The notes below the pieces were generated by a model. It was not told where the DNA came from, searched no databases, and worked only from the letters and a program-made list of their open reading frames with translations. Positions 1 to 5,165 of a stretch of DNA of 5,365 nt are shown here, piece by piece. Each line of letters begins with the position of its first letter. Within the stretch, counting starts at the first letter, position 1. The DNA is taken from NCBI GenBank assembly GCA_007127665.1, contig SKYY01000029.1, forward strand, positions 1-5,365, written 5' to 3'. A program made the position numbers and the translations under genes. Source of the stretch: Balneolales bacterium (GTDB lineage: Bacteria > Bacteroidota > Rhodothermia > Balneolales > Natronogracilivirgulaceae).

Positions 1-74
1 ACTTTCGAGATCACCTCAAATCCGATAAATGCCGCAAGTACAAAGATGAACAGATGGACGATCAGAAGATCCAT
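1..74 (-). CDS. pntAB: NAD(P) transhydrogenase subunit alpha 2 (PntAB), N-terminal 24 residues, cut by window edge
   Basis: PntAB is the small membrane subunit of the split-alpha proton-translocating NAD(P) transhydrogenase. With PntB it forms the membrane channel that couples proton entry to hydride transfer from NADH to NADP. Only the first 24 codons are in the window. They read MDLLIVHLFIFVLAAFIGFE followed by VISK: a first transmembrane helix and the 'F(I/V)GFEVISK' stretch typical of this subunit. The start is the ATG whose complement is at 72-74, 32 bp beyond the pntAA stop on the same strand, so the two genes very likely share a transcript. No convincing Shine-Dalgarno precedes it. The rest of the gene, and presumably pntB, lies beyond the left edge. 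Confidence 0.85.
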   Translation of the reverse strand, partial: MDLLIVHLFIFVLAAFIGFEVISK

Positions 75-106
75 GGGGAATCAGTATATGGGAATTAATG
101 TGATTT

Positions 107-1240
107 TCATGACTTTGAATGTAAAAGCAGGGGGCTGATGATCTTGCCGTCATGGGTGATGGTGGCTTGTTTTGTGATATCGTCCTCGAAATCAAGATGC
201 AGCCGGCCGTCTTTGACAAGATGTTTCAGGAGGGTGTGGATGGTCCTGGCATATAGCTGTGATGCGTCTATCGGCATGGCTGCGGGGATGTTGAGCGGAC
301 CCCGGATGATCACGCCGTTGTCGGTGAAATGATCTTCGCCGGGCCGCGTCAGTTCGCAGTTTCCGCCCTGTTCTGCCGCCATGTCCACGATGACTGAGCC
401 TGGCGCCATATTGCCGATCATCTCCGCCGTAATCAGCCTGGGGGCGGGCTTGCCAGGGATCAGTGCCGTGGTGATGACCAGGTCGCTGTTACGGAGGTGC
501 TTGCCGAGCGCCTCCTGCTGGCGTTTCTGGGTCTCTTTTTTCAGTTCACGCGCATAGCCGCCGCTGGTTTCCGTATTTTGCTCCATACCGGGGATGTCGA
601 TAAAGCGTGCGCCCAGGCTTTCCACTTGCTCTTTTACAGCGGGACGCACATCGAAGGCCTCGACAACGGCCCCCAGGCGTCGTGCCGTGGCAATGGCCTG
701 GAGTCCGGCCACTCCGGCACCGAGTACCAGAACGTGCGCCGGGGGAATGGTTCCGGCCGCGGTAACGAGCATGGGCAGGTATTTCCCAAGGGCATTGGCC
801 CCAAGGAGTACGGATTTGTATCCAGCCAGCGAGCTCATCGCGCTGAGCGCATCCATTGTCTGGGCGCGGCTGATGCGCGGCACGGCATCCATCCCGATAG
901 CGGTAATCCCGGCAACTTTCAGCTCCTCGACAAGGTCCGGGTCAGAAAGCGCCCAGAGAAACGATATCAGGGTCGTCCCGGGTGGCATCTTTCCGATTTC
1001 CGCGGAAGTCGGTTTCTGCACCTTGAGCACCACGCTGGCATGGCGGTACAGCTCGTTAACATCGGCTTCTACAGCAGCCCCGGCCTGCTCATAGTCGGCA
1101 TCGGTGAATGCAGCCTGCAAGCCAGCCCCTTTCTGTACCGTCACAGCCAGGCCGGCGGACACTAATTTTGATACAATGGGAGGGGTCAGTGCAACACGCG
1201 TTTCACCGTCAGCCGTCTCTTTTGGAACGGCAATAATCAC
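107..1240 (-). CDS. pntAA: Re/Si-specific NAD(P)(+) transhydrogenase subunit alpha 1 (PntAA), NAD(H)-binding
   Basis: This is the soluble NAD(H)-binding subunit (dI) of the membrane transhydrogenase, which makes NADPH from NADH using the proton-motive force. The 377 residues match the family's two-lobe plan. The N-terminal AlaDh/PNT lobe is about residues 1-140, starting MIIAVPKE with 'ETRVALTP' at 13-20. The segment 'RAQTMDALSAMSSLAGYKS' (125-143) is a family signature. The Rossmann lobe has G-x-G-x-x-G as 'GAGVAG' at 174-179 and the acidic residue that ends beta-2 as D197 in 'EAFDVRP'. Further signatures are 'TTALIPGKPAP' (258-268) and 'VIVDMAAEQGGNCE' (283-296). The protein stops after dI, with no fused membrane helices, so the alpha subunit is split and pntAB follows. 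The start is a GTG. An AAGGA-like Shine-Dalgarno lies only about 2-4 nt upstream, unusually close, but no better in-frame start matches the conserved N-terminus. A perfect dyad lies 46-66 bp upstream of the start. Confidence 0.95.
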   Translation of the reverse strand: MIIAVPKETADGETRVALTPPIVSKLVSAGLAVTVQKGAGLQAAFTDADYEQAGAAVEADVNELYRHASVVLKVQKPTSAEIGKMPPGTTLISFLWALSDPDLVEELKVAGITAIGMDAVPRISRAQTMDALSAMSSLAGYKSVLLGANALGKYLPMLVTAAGTIPPAHVLVLGAGVAGLQAIATARRLGAVVEAFDVRPAVKEQVESLGARFIDIPGMEQNTETSGGYARELKKETQKRQQEALGKHLRNSDLVITTALIPGKPAPRLITAEMIGNMAPGSVIVDMAAEQGGNCELTRPGEDHFTDNGVIIRGPLNIPAAMPIDASQLYARTIHTLLKHLVKDGRLHLDFEDDITKQATITHDGKIISPLLLHSKS

Positions 1241-1281
1241 AGTCCTTTTTCTTTATATTTATCATGAAGTTATGGCAGGGC

Positions 1282-1311
1282 GGAAAATACGCATTAATCG
1301 CGTATTACAAA
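1282..1311 (-). promoter_or_regulatory. Candidate pntAA promoter, Bacteroidota-like
   Basis: On the minus strand, TTTG (complement of 1308-1311) is followed after 18 nt by TATTTTCC (complement of 1282-1289). This resembles the Bacteroidota -33 TTTG / -7 TAnnTTTG pattern, though the -7 box is imperfect. It would start transcription about 35-40 nt before the pntAA GTG. The assignment is inferred from pattern alone; the host's sigma-factor preference is not known from this window. Confidence 0.25.
1286..1306. promoter_or_regulatory. Perfect inverted repeat AATACGC-N7-GCGTATT, possible operator of pntAA
   Basis: Two perfectly complementary 7-bp arms (1286-1292 and 1300-1306) flank a 7-bp AT-rich spacer. 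The dyad falls between the candidate -33 and -7 boxes of pntAA, where a repressor site would be expected. It could equally act on the divergent trxB side, though it is far from that gene. By rough estimate a few such 7-bp dyads would arise by chance in a window of this size, so the support is its position more than its rarity. Confidence 0.35.
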
Positions 1312-1364
1312 AGAAGGGTAAAGGATTTCCGTGAACCGCTTATCTTGTGCGTGCCAGTCAGGGA

Positions 1365-1505
1365 CGGAAGGATGCTTTCGGCAACCGGAAGTTGGTTTCG
1401 CGATGCGGGAAAACTGGTTTTGATGCAGCACAACTGATTTGATGGTGGAAAACAGGTTTCGATACAAGATAGTTGGTTTAGATCGCGGAGGTTGCTTCTT
1501 TTTAG
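1365..1505. repeat. Array A: seven degenerate tandem repeats of about 20 bp, upstream of trxB
   Basis: The divergent gap between pntAA and trxB (1241-1560) holds no gene, but much of it is a degenerate tandem array. The core GGTTT(C)GAT recurs at 1374 (as GCTTT), 1394, 1416, 1436 (GATTT), 1455, 1475 and about 1494 (weak), with spacings of 20, 22, 20, 19, 20 and 19 bp. The approximate unit is GGAAAGTTGGTTTCGATGCA. Units 1408-1427 and 1447-1466, exactly 39 bp apart, agree at 17 of 20 positions, better than neighbouring units do, which points to a two-unit duplication. The last weak unit fades into the AT-rich trxB promoter region. No unique spacers separate the units. A reading frame on the minus strand (1294-1545) crosses the array but has no protein-like composition. 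Confidence 0.8.
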
Positions 1506-1528
1506 ATATATCTATATTTTTATATATG
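1491..1528 (+). promoter_or_regulatory. AT-rich candidate trxB promoter with a 10-bp palindrome
   Basis: This is the most AT-rich part of the gap. It contains the perfect palindrome AGATATATCT (1504-1513) and TATATTTT (1513-1520), which resembles a Bacteroidota -7 box, with GTTG (1491-1494) 18 nt upstream as a weak -33 element. It lies about 40-70 nt before the trxB ATG and directly after repeat array A. The role is inferred from composition and position. Confidence 0.3.
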
Positions 1529-1560
1529 AAAAAACAGAAACACACTAATCAGAATTGAAC

Positions 1561-2505
1561 ATGGAAGATATTGCAGGTAAAACATTGGATGTGGTGATCA
1601 TCGGAAGCGGTCCGGCAGGACTCACGGCAGCGCTTTATGCCGCGCGGGCGGATCTCAAGCCCCTGGTGCTGGAGGGGCCCGAGCCGGGCGGACAGCTTAC
1701 TACAACCACGGACGTGGAAAACTATCCCGGCTATCCGGAGGGTGTCATGGGACCCAAAATGATGGATGATTTCCGAAACCAGGCATCGCGTTTCGGTGCC
1801 GACTGCCGTTGGGGCACAGTCACAGACATTGATTTCGAAAAGCGTCCCTTCAAGATCACCATAGACGAGAAGACGGAAGTTTTTGCCCGGGCGCTGATCG
1901 TATCCACCGGTGCTTCCGCCAAATGGCTCGGCATTGAGAGCGAGCAGCGGTTGCGCGGTCACGGCGTATCGGCATGTGCCACCTGCGACGGGGCCTTTTT
2001 CCGGGACCAGCACGTGGTCATCATAGGTGGCGGCGACACGGCCATGGAAGAGGCGCAATTCCTGACCAAATTCGCCAGCAAAGTGACGCTGCTGCATCGC
2101 CGCGATGAACTGCGGGCCTCCAAGATCATGCAGAAGCGGACGCTGGAAAATCCCAAGGTGGAGGTCATGTGGAATACGGTGCTGGAGGAGGTGCTTGGCG
2201 ATAAAGTGGTGGAAGGAGTGAAGGTCAAAAATGTCAAAACCGACGAAATATCCACTCTGGATGATGTCACCGGCGTATTTCTTGCCATCGGCCACAAACC
2301 CAATACCGATCTGTTCAAAGGCGTGCTGGATATGGATGAAACCGGGTATATCCAGACCACACCCAAAAGTACGTACACCAATGTGCCCGGAATTTTTGCC
2401 TGCGGCGATGCCCAGGATAAAGACTACCGCCAGGCGGTCACGGCGGCCGGGACCGGCTGCATGGCGGCCATTGATGCCGAGCGCTGGCTGGCAGACCAGG
2501 AATAG
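1561..2505 (+). CDS. trxB: Thioredoxin reductase (NADPH), low-molecular-weight bacterial type
   Basis: This cytoplasmic FAD enzyme passes electrons from NADPH through a redox-active disulfide to thioredoxin. The 314 residues match the usual length of about 310-320. In order: FAD-binding 'GSGPAG' at 15-20; 'EPGGQLTTTTDVENYPGYPE' near 41-60; the redox-active CATC at 139-142 inside 'SACATCDG'; the NADPH-binding 'GGGDTA' at 156-161; 'HRRDELRASK' from 179, whose arginines contact the NADPH 2'-phosphate; and the C-terminal FAD motif 'ACGDAQDKDYRQAVTAAGTG' beginning at 280. All key residues are present and no frameshift is seen. I chose ATG 1561. An in-frame TTG at 1555 would add two residues, and neither has a clear Shine-Dalgarno; the leader is A-rich. 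The gene is divergent from the NADPH-producing transhydrogenase genes. Its stop is followed within 13 bp by repeat array B. Confidence 0.96.
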   Translation: MEDIAGKTLDVVIIGSGPAGLTAALYAARADLKPLVLEGPEPGGQLTTTTDVENYPGYPEGVMGPKMMDDFRNQASRFGADCRWGTVTDIDFEKRPFKITIDEKTEVFARALIVSTGASAKWLGIESEQRLRGHGVSACATCDGAFFRDQHVVIIGGGDTAMEEAQFLTKFASKVTLLHRRDELRASKIMQKRTLENPKVEVMWNTVLEEVLGDKVVEGVKVKNVKTDEISTLDDVTGVFLAIGHKPNTDLFKGVLDMDETGYIQTTPKSTYTNVPGIFACGDAQDKDYRQAVTAAGTGCMAAIDAERWLADQE

Positions 2506-2517
2506 CATTTATCGCTG

Positions 2518-2704
2518 TTTCCGGATGATGGTATGTAGCGTATGATTGCAACTGCCGGATGATCGCGGTAACTGGATAATTGCGCTTGCGGGATAATCAT
2601 GCTTGCCGTATAGTCATGTTTGCGGGATGATCATGTTTGCCGTATAGTCTTGTTTGCCGGATGATCGCGCTTTACAAAGGATTGCATCTATCGGATTATC
2701 TCGA
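2518..2704. repeat. Array B: eleven tandem repeats on an exact 17-bp register
   Basis: The convergent gap between trxB and the DUF4342 gene is almost wholly a tandem array. The core GGAT/GTAT falls at 2523, 2540, 2557, 2574, 2591, 2608, 2625, 2642 and 2659: eight successive spacings of exactly 17 bp. A weak unit follows at 2671-2687, and another (GGAT at 2693) is back in register. The consensus unit is TTGCCGGATGATCATGT, whose 3' part holds the palindrome ATGATCAT. The block 2586-2619 matches 2620-2653 at 31 of 34 positions. A 15-mer TGCCGGATGATCGCG occurs identically at 2553 and 2655, six units apart. The last unit lies inside the final codons of the DUF4342 gene. There are no spacers and no terminator-like hairpin with a U tract. 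Confidence 0.92.
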
Positions 2705-3158
2705 AACGGGCGTCAATTTCATAAGGATCGTGGCGCGAGTCCCGTTTGTGCTTCTCACCGCGTCCAGTGGCTTGTCCTCTTTTTTTGCTTCCGGAATGGT
2801 ATCCGCCGGCATCTCTCCGCTCATCGTCCTCCTCATCGCGGAGTTCGTTTTCGAGAGGATTCCGTTTCCTGCCCCGCCGGTACCTCAGCCCGGACTCCCC
2901 CTCCGGGTACCGCTCAACGAGAATCCGTGCATCGTTTACAAAAAAGGCAAAAGCGGCTATGCTGGAGATGATCGGAGCAAGCGCAAAGGCCCCGCCGACG
3001 CCAATTACGCCAAGGCTGAGAGGTACTTCAAGAAGTGTTTCGTCGCGGCTGTTTTTTATGATCATCCTGCGGACGTTGCCCTCTTCAAGGATATCCCGCG
3101 CCTTGTCTATCAGTTCCTTGCCGGAAGCCTGGAACTCTTCAAATACGTCGTGTGCCAT
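2688..3158 (-). CDS. DUF4342 domain protein with a long charged C-terminal tail
   Basis: The function is unknown. Residues 1-85 fit the DUF4342 pattern as I recall it: an N-terminal amphipathic helix (FEEFQASGKELIDKARDILE, 6-25), then 'EGNVRRMIIKNSRDETLLEVPLSLGV' (26-51), a small-residue-rich hydrophobic stretch (45-74: GVIGVGGAFALAPIISSIAA and onward), and 'ARILVER' (77-83). The hydrophobic stretch suggests membrane insertion or tight packing. Residues 86-156 are a hydrophilic, Arg/Lys/Glu/Asp-rich tail (RRGRKR; RDEEDDERR) that looks disordered and longer than usual for the family. Its last codons overlap repeat array B, so the tail may have been extended by loss of an earlier stop. The start is ATG at 3156-3158 with a good Shine-Dalgarno (AGGAA, about 7 nt upstream). 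The gene is convergent with trxB and divergent from yifB, so it is probably transcribed alone. Confidence 0.8.
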   Translation of the reverse strand: MAHDVFEEFQASGKELIDKARDILEEGNVRRMIIKNSRDETLLEVPLSLGVIGVGGAFALAPIISSIAAFAFFVNDARILVERYPEGESGLRYRRGRKRNPLENELRDEEDDERRDAGGYHSGSKKRGQATGRGEKHKRDSRHDPYEIDARFEIIR

Positions 3159-3268
3159 GGTGCCATTCCTGTGAGTGTTTCAGCAGCTGCGACATCTGGC
3201 GGCTGAAGGTTTCTGTTGCCTGCTTTCTTCATGTACGATAATTCATGGAAATGGTTCCAAAAACCAGA

Positions 3269-3289
3269 AGAAAAGCGGAATGCTTTTTT
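3269..3289. other. Hairpin AAAAGC-GGAAT-GCTTTT in the divergent gap
   Basis: A perfect 6-bp stem (3271-3276 with 3282-3287) closes a 5-nt loop. It extends by a G-U and an A-T pair to 3269-3289. The T run on the plus-strand side gives it the look of a small intrinsic terminator. Its location is odd for that, since it lies upstream of both the DUF4342 gene (minus) and yifB (plus). It could be a 5'-UTR element of the DUF4342 mRNA or a block to stray transcription between the divergent promoters. The function is not shown by the sequence. Confidence 0.3.
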
Positions 3290-3308
3290 CTGTGGTTGGA
3301 TACGTTTA

Positions 3309-3490
3309 GCTGCCGGGCACAAGCGGGCCCCGAACTAACAACCGGGCCTTCAGCTAACAAGTGATACTTCCAGCCAACAACCAGGCCTTCAGTTCTCAAG
3401 CGATGCTTCCAGTTCAGAAACGAGGCTTCAAACACAGAAGATGGGGCTTCCGGTACACAAATGGGACACTTGGTGCAGAAATGGGCTCAA
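3309..3490. repeat. Array C: about nine degenerate tandem repeats of 19-22 bp, upstream of yifB
   Basis: The divergent gap between the DUF4342 gene and yifB (3159-3549) has no credible gene; its yifB-proximal half is this array. The core CTTC(C)AG recurs at 3348, 3367, 3387, 3406, 3426 and 3447, with weaker copies near 3329, 3467 and 3486, giving spacings of 19, 20, 19, 20 and 21 bp for the clear ones. A typical unit reads CAGCTAACAACCGGGCCTT. Segments 3336-3374 and 3375-3413 agree at 31 of 39 positions, so the array has a two-unit higher-order period. Units are contiguous with no spacers. The array ends about 60 bp before the yifB start. The other half of the gap (3159-3308) holds only the hairpin at 3269-3289. 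Confidence 0.8.
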
Positions 3491-3533
3491 TAATGTAAGG
3501 ATTCCCCTTCGTTGTGCTCTGTTATCAAAAACA

Positions 3534-3540
3534 AAGGAGG
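3534..3540 (+). promoter_or_regulatory. Strong Shine-Dalgarno AAGGAGG of yifB
   Basis: AAGGAGG lies 9 nt before the ATG at 3550 and fixes the yifB start. It is much stronger than the leaders of trxB, pntAA or pntAB in this window, so the host does use anti-Shine-Dalgarno pairing for some genes. Confidence 0.85.
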
Positions 3541-3549
3541 AAATAATCC

Positions 3550-5091
3550 ATGTTAGCGAAAGCCTATTGTGCATCAACGTTTGGGGTGGATGCGCACCTT
3601 ATCGATGTGGAAACCAATGCCGTCAACGGTTTGCCACAGTATTACCTGGTGGGCCTGCCCGACCGGGCCATCAGCGAATCGCGCGACCGGATTGAAGCCG
3701 CGGTGAGGAACAGCGGTTTTGAAATGCCGCGCGGGAGGATTACGGTAAATCTGGCTCCGGCCAATCTGCCAAAAGAGGGCAGCTCGTTTGACCTGCCGAT
3801 TGCGGTGGGACTGCTGGCCATGTCGGGACAGATCCGGTCGGATAAACTGAAAAAAACACTGATACTGGGAGAACTTGCCCTGGACGGTGCCCTGAGGCCG
3901 GTGAAAGGGGTGCTGCCGGTAACTGTGGAAGCGCGCAGACGGGACCTTGACCAGGTCATTGTACCGGCTGTAAATGCCCGGGAGGCGGCTGTGGTTTCCG
4001 GAATCGAGGTATATGGATTCTCACATCTGAGCGAAGTCACCGCCTGGTTGAACGGAATCAAAAAAACGGATGCGGTCCGGGTGGATGTGGACGAACTGTT
4101 CCGTAAAGAGCAATCTGAATCCTTGCTGGATTACAGTGATGTGCGGGGACAGGAAAATGTGAAACGTGCAATGGAGGTGGCTGCCGCGGGAGGACACAAC
4201 ATCCTCATGGTCGGTCCGCCGGGATCCGGCAAGACGATGATTGCCCGCCGGCTCCCCTCCATATTACCCCCGCTTTCACTTGATGAGGCGTTGGAAACCA
4301 CGCGAATCCATTCCGTGGCGGGTATGCTCACAAATGGCACCTCGCTGGTGGTCCGGCGTCCCTTCCGTTCGCCGCACCACACAATTTCCGATGCTGCATT
4401 AGCTGGCGGCGGCGGTATTCCGCGTCCCGGCGAAATTTCGATGGCACATAATGGGGTTCTTTTTCTGGATGAACTGCCCGAATTCAGAAGAAGCGCCCTG
4501 GAGGTGTTGCGGCAGCCGCTGGAGGACGGGGAGCTGACACTGGCACGAGCGCGTTTCAGTGTGACCTACCCCTCACGGTTCATGCTGGTCGCTTCGATGA
4601 ATCCGTCACCCGGCGGTGACTGGTACGACCCTGCAAATCCGGCTTCGGCCACCCCCGAGGAGGTGCAGCGATATATGGACCGGGTCAGCGGGCCACTTCT
4701 CGACCGGATTGACATCCACGTAGAAGTCCGGAAAGTCAACTATCGGGAACTGGCGATGCCATCGGCTTCAGAGCCATCGGAAGCGATTCGTGAACGGGTT
4801 CTGACGGCCCGGCAGTGGCAAAAAAGAAGATTTGAGAAGATGTCGCATGTGTTCAGCAATGCCCAGATGAGCACCCGGATGGTACGGCGGATGTGTGTCA
4901 TCAACAGCCCGGGGGCATCGCTGCTGAAAAAAGCGATGAGTACGCTGGGCCTGTCCGCCAGGGCGTATGACCGCATCCTGAAAGTAGCACGGACCATTGC
5001 AGATCTTGATCACAGCAAGGAGATCAGAGCCCATCATATCGCAGAAGCAGTTCAGTACCGCTCACTGGACCGTCAGCATTATTTACGCTGA
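3550..5091 (+). CDS. comM: YifB/ComM family Mg-chelatase-like AAA+ ATPase
   Basis: ComM, the characterised member of this family, is a hexameric AAA+ helicase that promotes branch migration during natural transformation; many YifB homologues in non-competent bacteria are uncharacterised. The 513 residues match the usual length of about 500-515. The N-terminal ChlI-type (Lon protease-like fold) domain spans about 1-170, with 'NGLPQYYLVGLPDRAISESR' (26-45), 'PANLPKEGSSFDLPIA' (70-85) and 'ILGELALDGALRPVKG' (105-120). The AAA+ core has Walker A GPPGSGKT (222-229), 'RPFRSPHHTISDAALAGGG' (270-288), Walker B VLFLDE (303-308) and 'GPLLDRIDIHVEV' (381-393). A C-terminal helical domain carries 'LGLSARAYDRILKVARTIAD' (466-485). 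The cysteine-rich segment that many homologues have after the sensor region is cysteine-free here (NPSPGGDWYDP, 351-361). The start is set by AAGGAGG 9 nt upstream. The gene stands alone on its strand here, converging with queA. Confidence 0.95.
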   Translation: MLAKAYCASTFGVDAHLIDVETNAVNGLPQYYLVGLPDRAISESRDRIEAAVRNSGFEMPRGRITVNLAPANLPKEGSSFDLPIAVGLLAMSGQIRSDKLKKTLILGELALDGALRPVKGVLPVTVEARRRDLDQVIVPAVNAREAAVVSGIEVYGFSHLSEVTAWLNGIKKTDAVRVDVDELFRKEQSESLLDYSDVRGQENVKRAMEVAAAGGHNILMVGPPGSGKTMIARRLPSILPPLSLDEALETTRIHSVAGMLTNGTSLVVRRPFRSPHHTISDAALAGGGGIPRPGEISMAHNGVLFLDELPEFRRSALEVLRQPLEDGELTLARARFSVTYPSRFMLVASMNPSPGGDWYDPANPASATPEEVQRYMDRVSGPLLDRIDIHVEVRKVNYRELAMPSASEPSEAIRERVLTARQWQKRRFEKMSHVFSNAQMSTRMVRRMCVINSPGASLLKKAMSTLGLSARAYDRILKVARTIADLDHSKEIRAHHIAEAVQYRSLDRQHYLR

Positions 5092-5165
5092 TATTGGTGT
5101 TTTTCTTCCAGTTTTTTTCACGTAAAAAATATTTCTGATGCTGTGAAACGGATCAGCTTTGCCGA
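5092..5165. terminator. Short convergent gap, possible weak terminator region for queA and yifB
   Basis: This AT-rich gap separates the convergent stops of yifB and queA. On the minus strand, downstream of queA, a weak stem CTGAT/ATCAG (complement of 5135-5139 and 5152-5156, 12-nt loop) is followed by a T6 run (complement of 5124-5129). On the plus strand there are T runs after the yifB stop but only a T6/A6 arm pair around CACG. The hairpins are weak, so terminator function is inferred mainly from position. There is no tandem repeat here, unlike the three larger gaps. Confidence 0.3.

Noticed and set aside
497..1165. 222-residue plus-strand frame inside pntAA
   Set aside because: It lies antisense to a complete, motif-confirmed PntAA; composition reflects the complementary strand of a GC-rich gene.
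1294..1545. 83-residue reading frame on the minus strand across array A
   Set aside because: It is a translation of degenerate repeats plus AT-rich promoter DNA, with no recognisable domain, and it overlaps the control regions of two real genes.
1555..1560. TTG start for trxB two codons upstream
   Set aside because: ATG at 1561 is a better start codon, adds no loss of conserved residues, and no Shine-Dalgarno favours the TTG.
1549..2508. 319-residue minus-strand frame covering trxB
   Set aside because: It mirrors trxB almost end to end. The plus-strand protein has all FAD, NADPH and CATC motifs; the minus-strand one has no recognised domain.
2506..2560. Intrinsic terminator after trxB
   Set aside because: Only a 3-bp AGC/GCT pairing with no U tract was found; the region is better explained as the start of array B.
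2518..2704. CRISPR array
   Set aside because: The 17-bp units abut directly, with no unique spacers of similar length, and no cas genes are nearby. Arrays A and C fail for the same reason.
2637..3206. 189-residue plus-strand frame overlapping the DUF4342 gene
   Set aside because: It is the antisense shadow of the DUF4342 coding sequence, and its first part is array B; no conserved motif.
3229..3435. 68-residue reading frame on the minus strand across array C
   Set aside because: It reads through the repeats, has no family resemblance and no supported start; the repeat explanation is sufficient.
5101..5121. A single array C-like unit (CTTCCAGTTTTTTTCACG) after yifB
   Set aside because: The match is limited to CTTCCAGTT in a T-rich stretch, there is no second copy, and chance similarity is likely.
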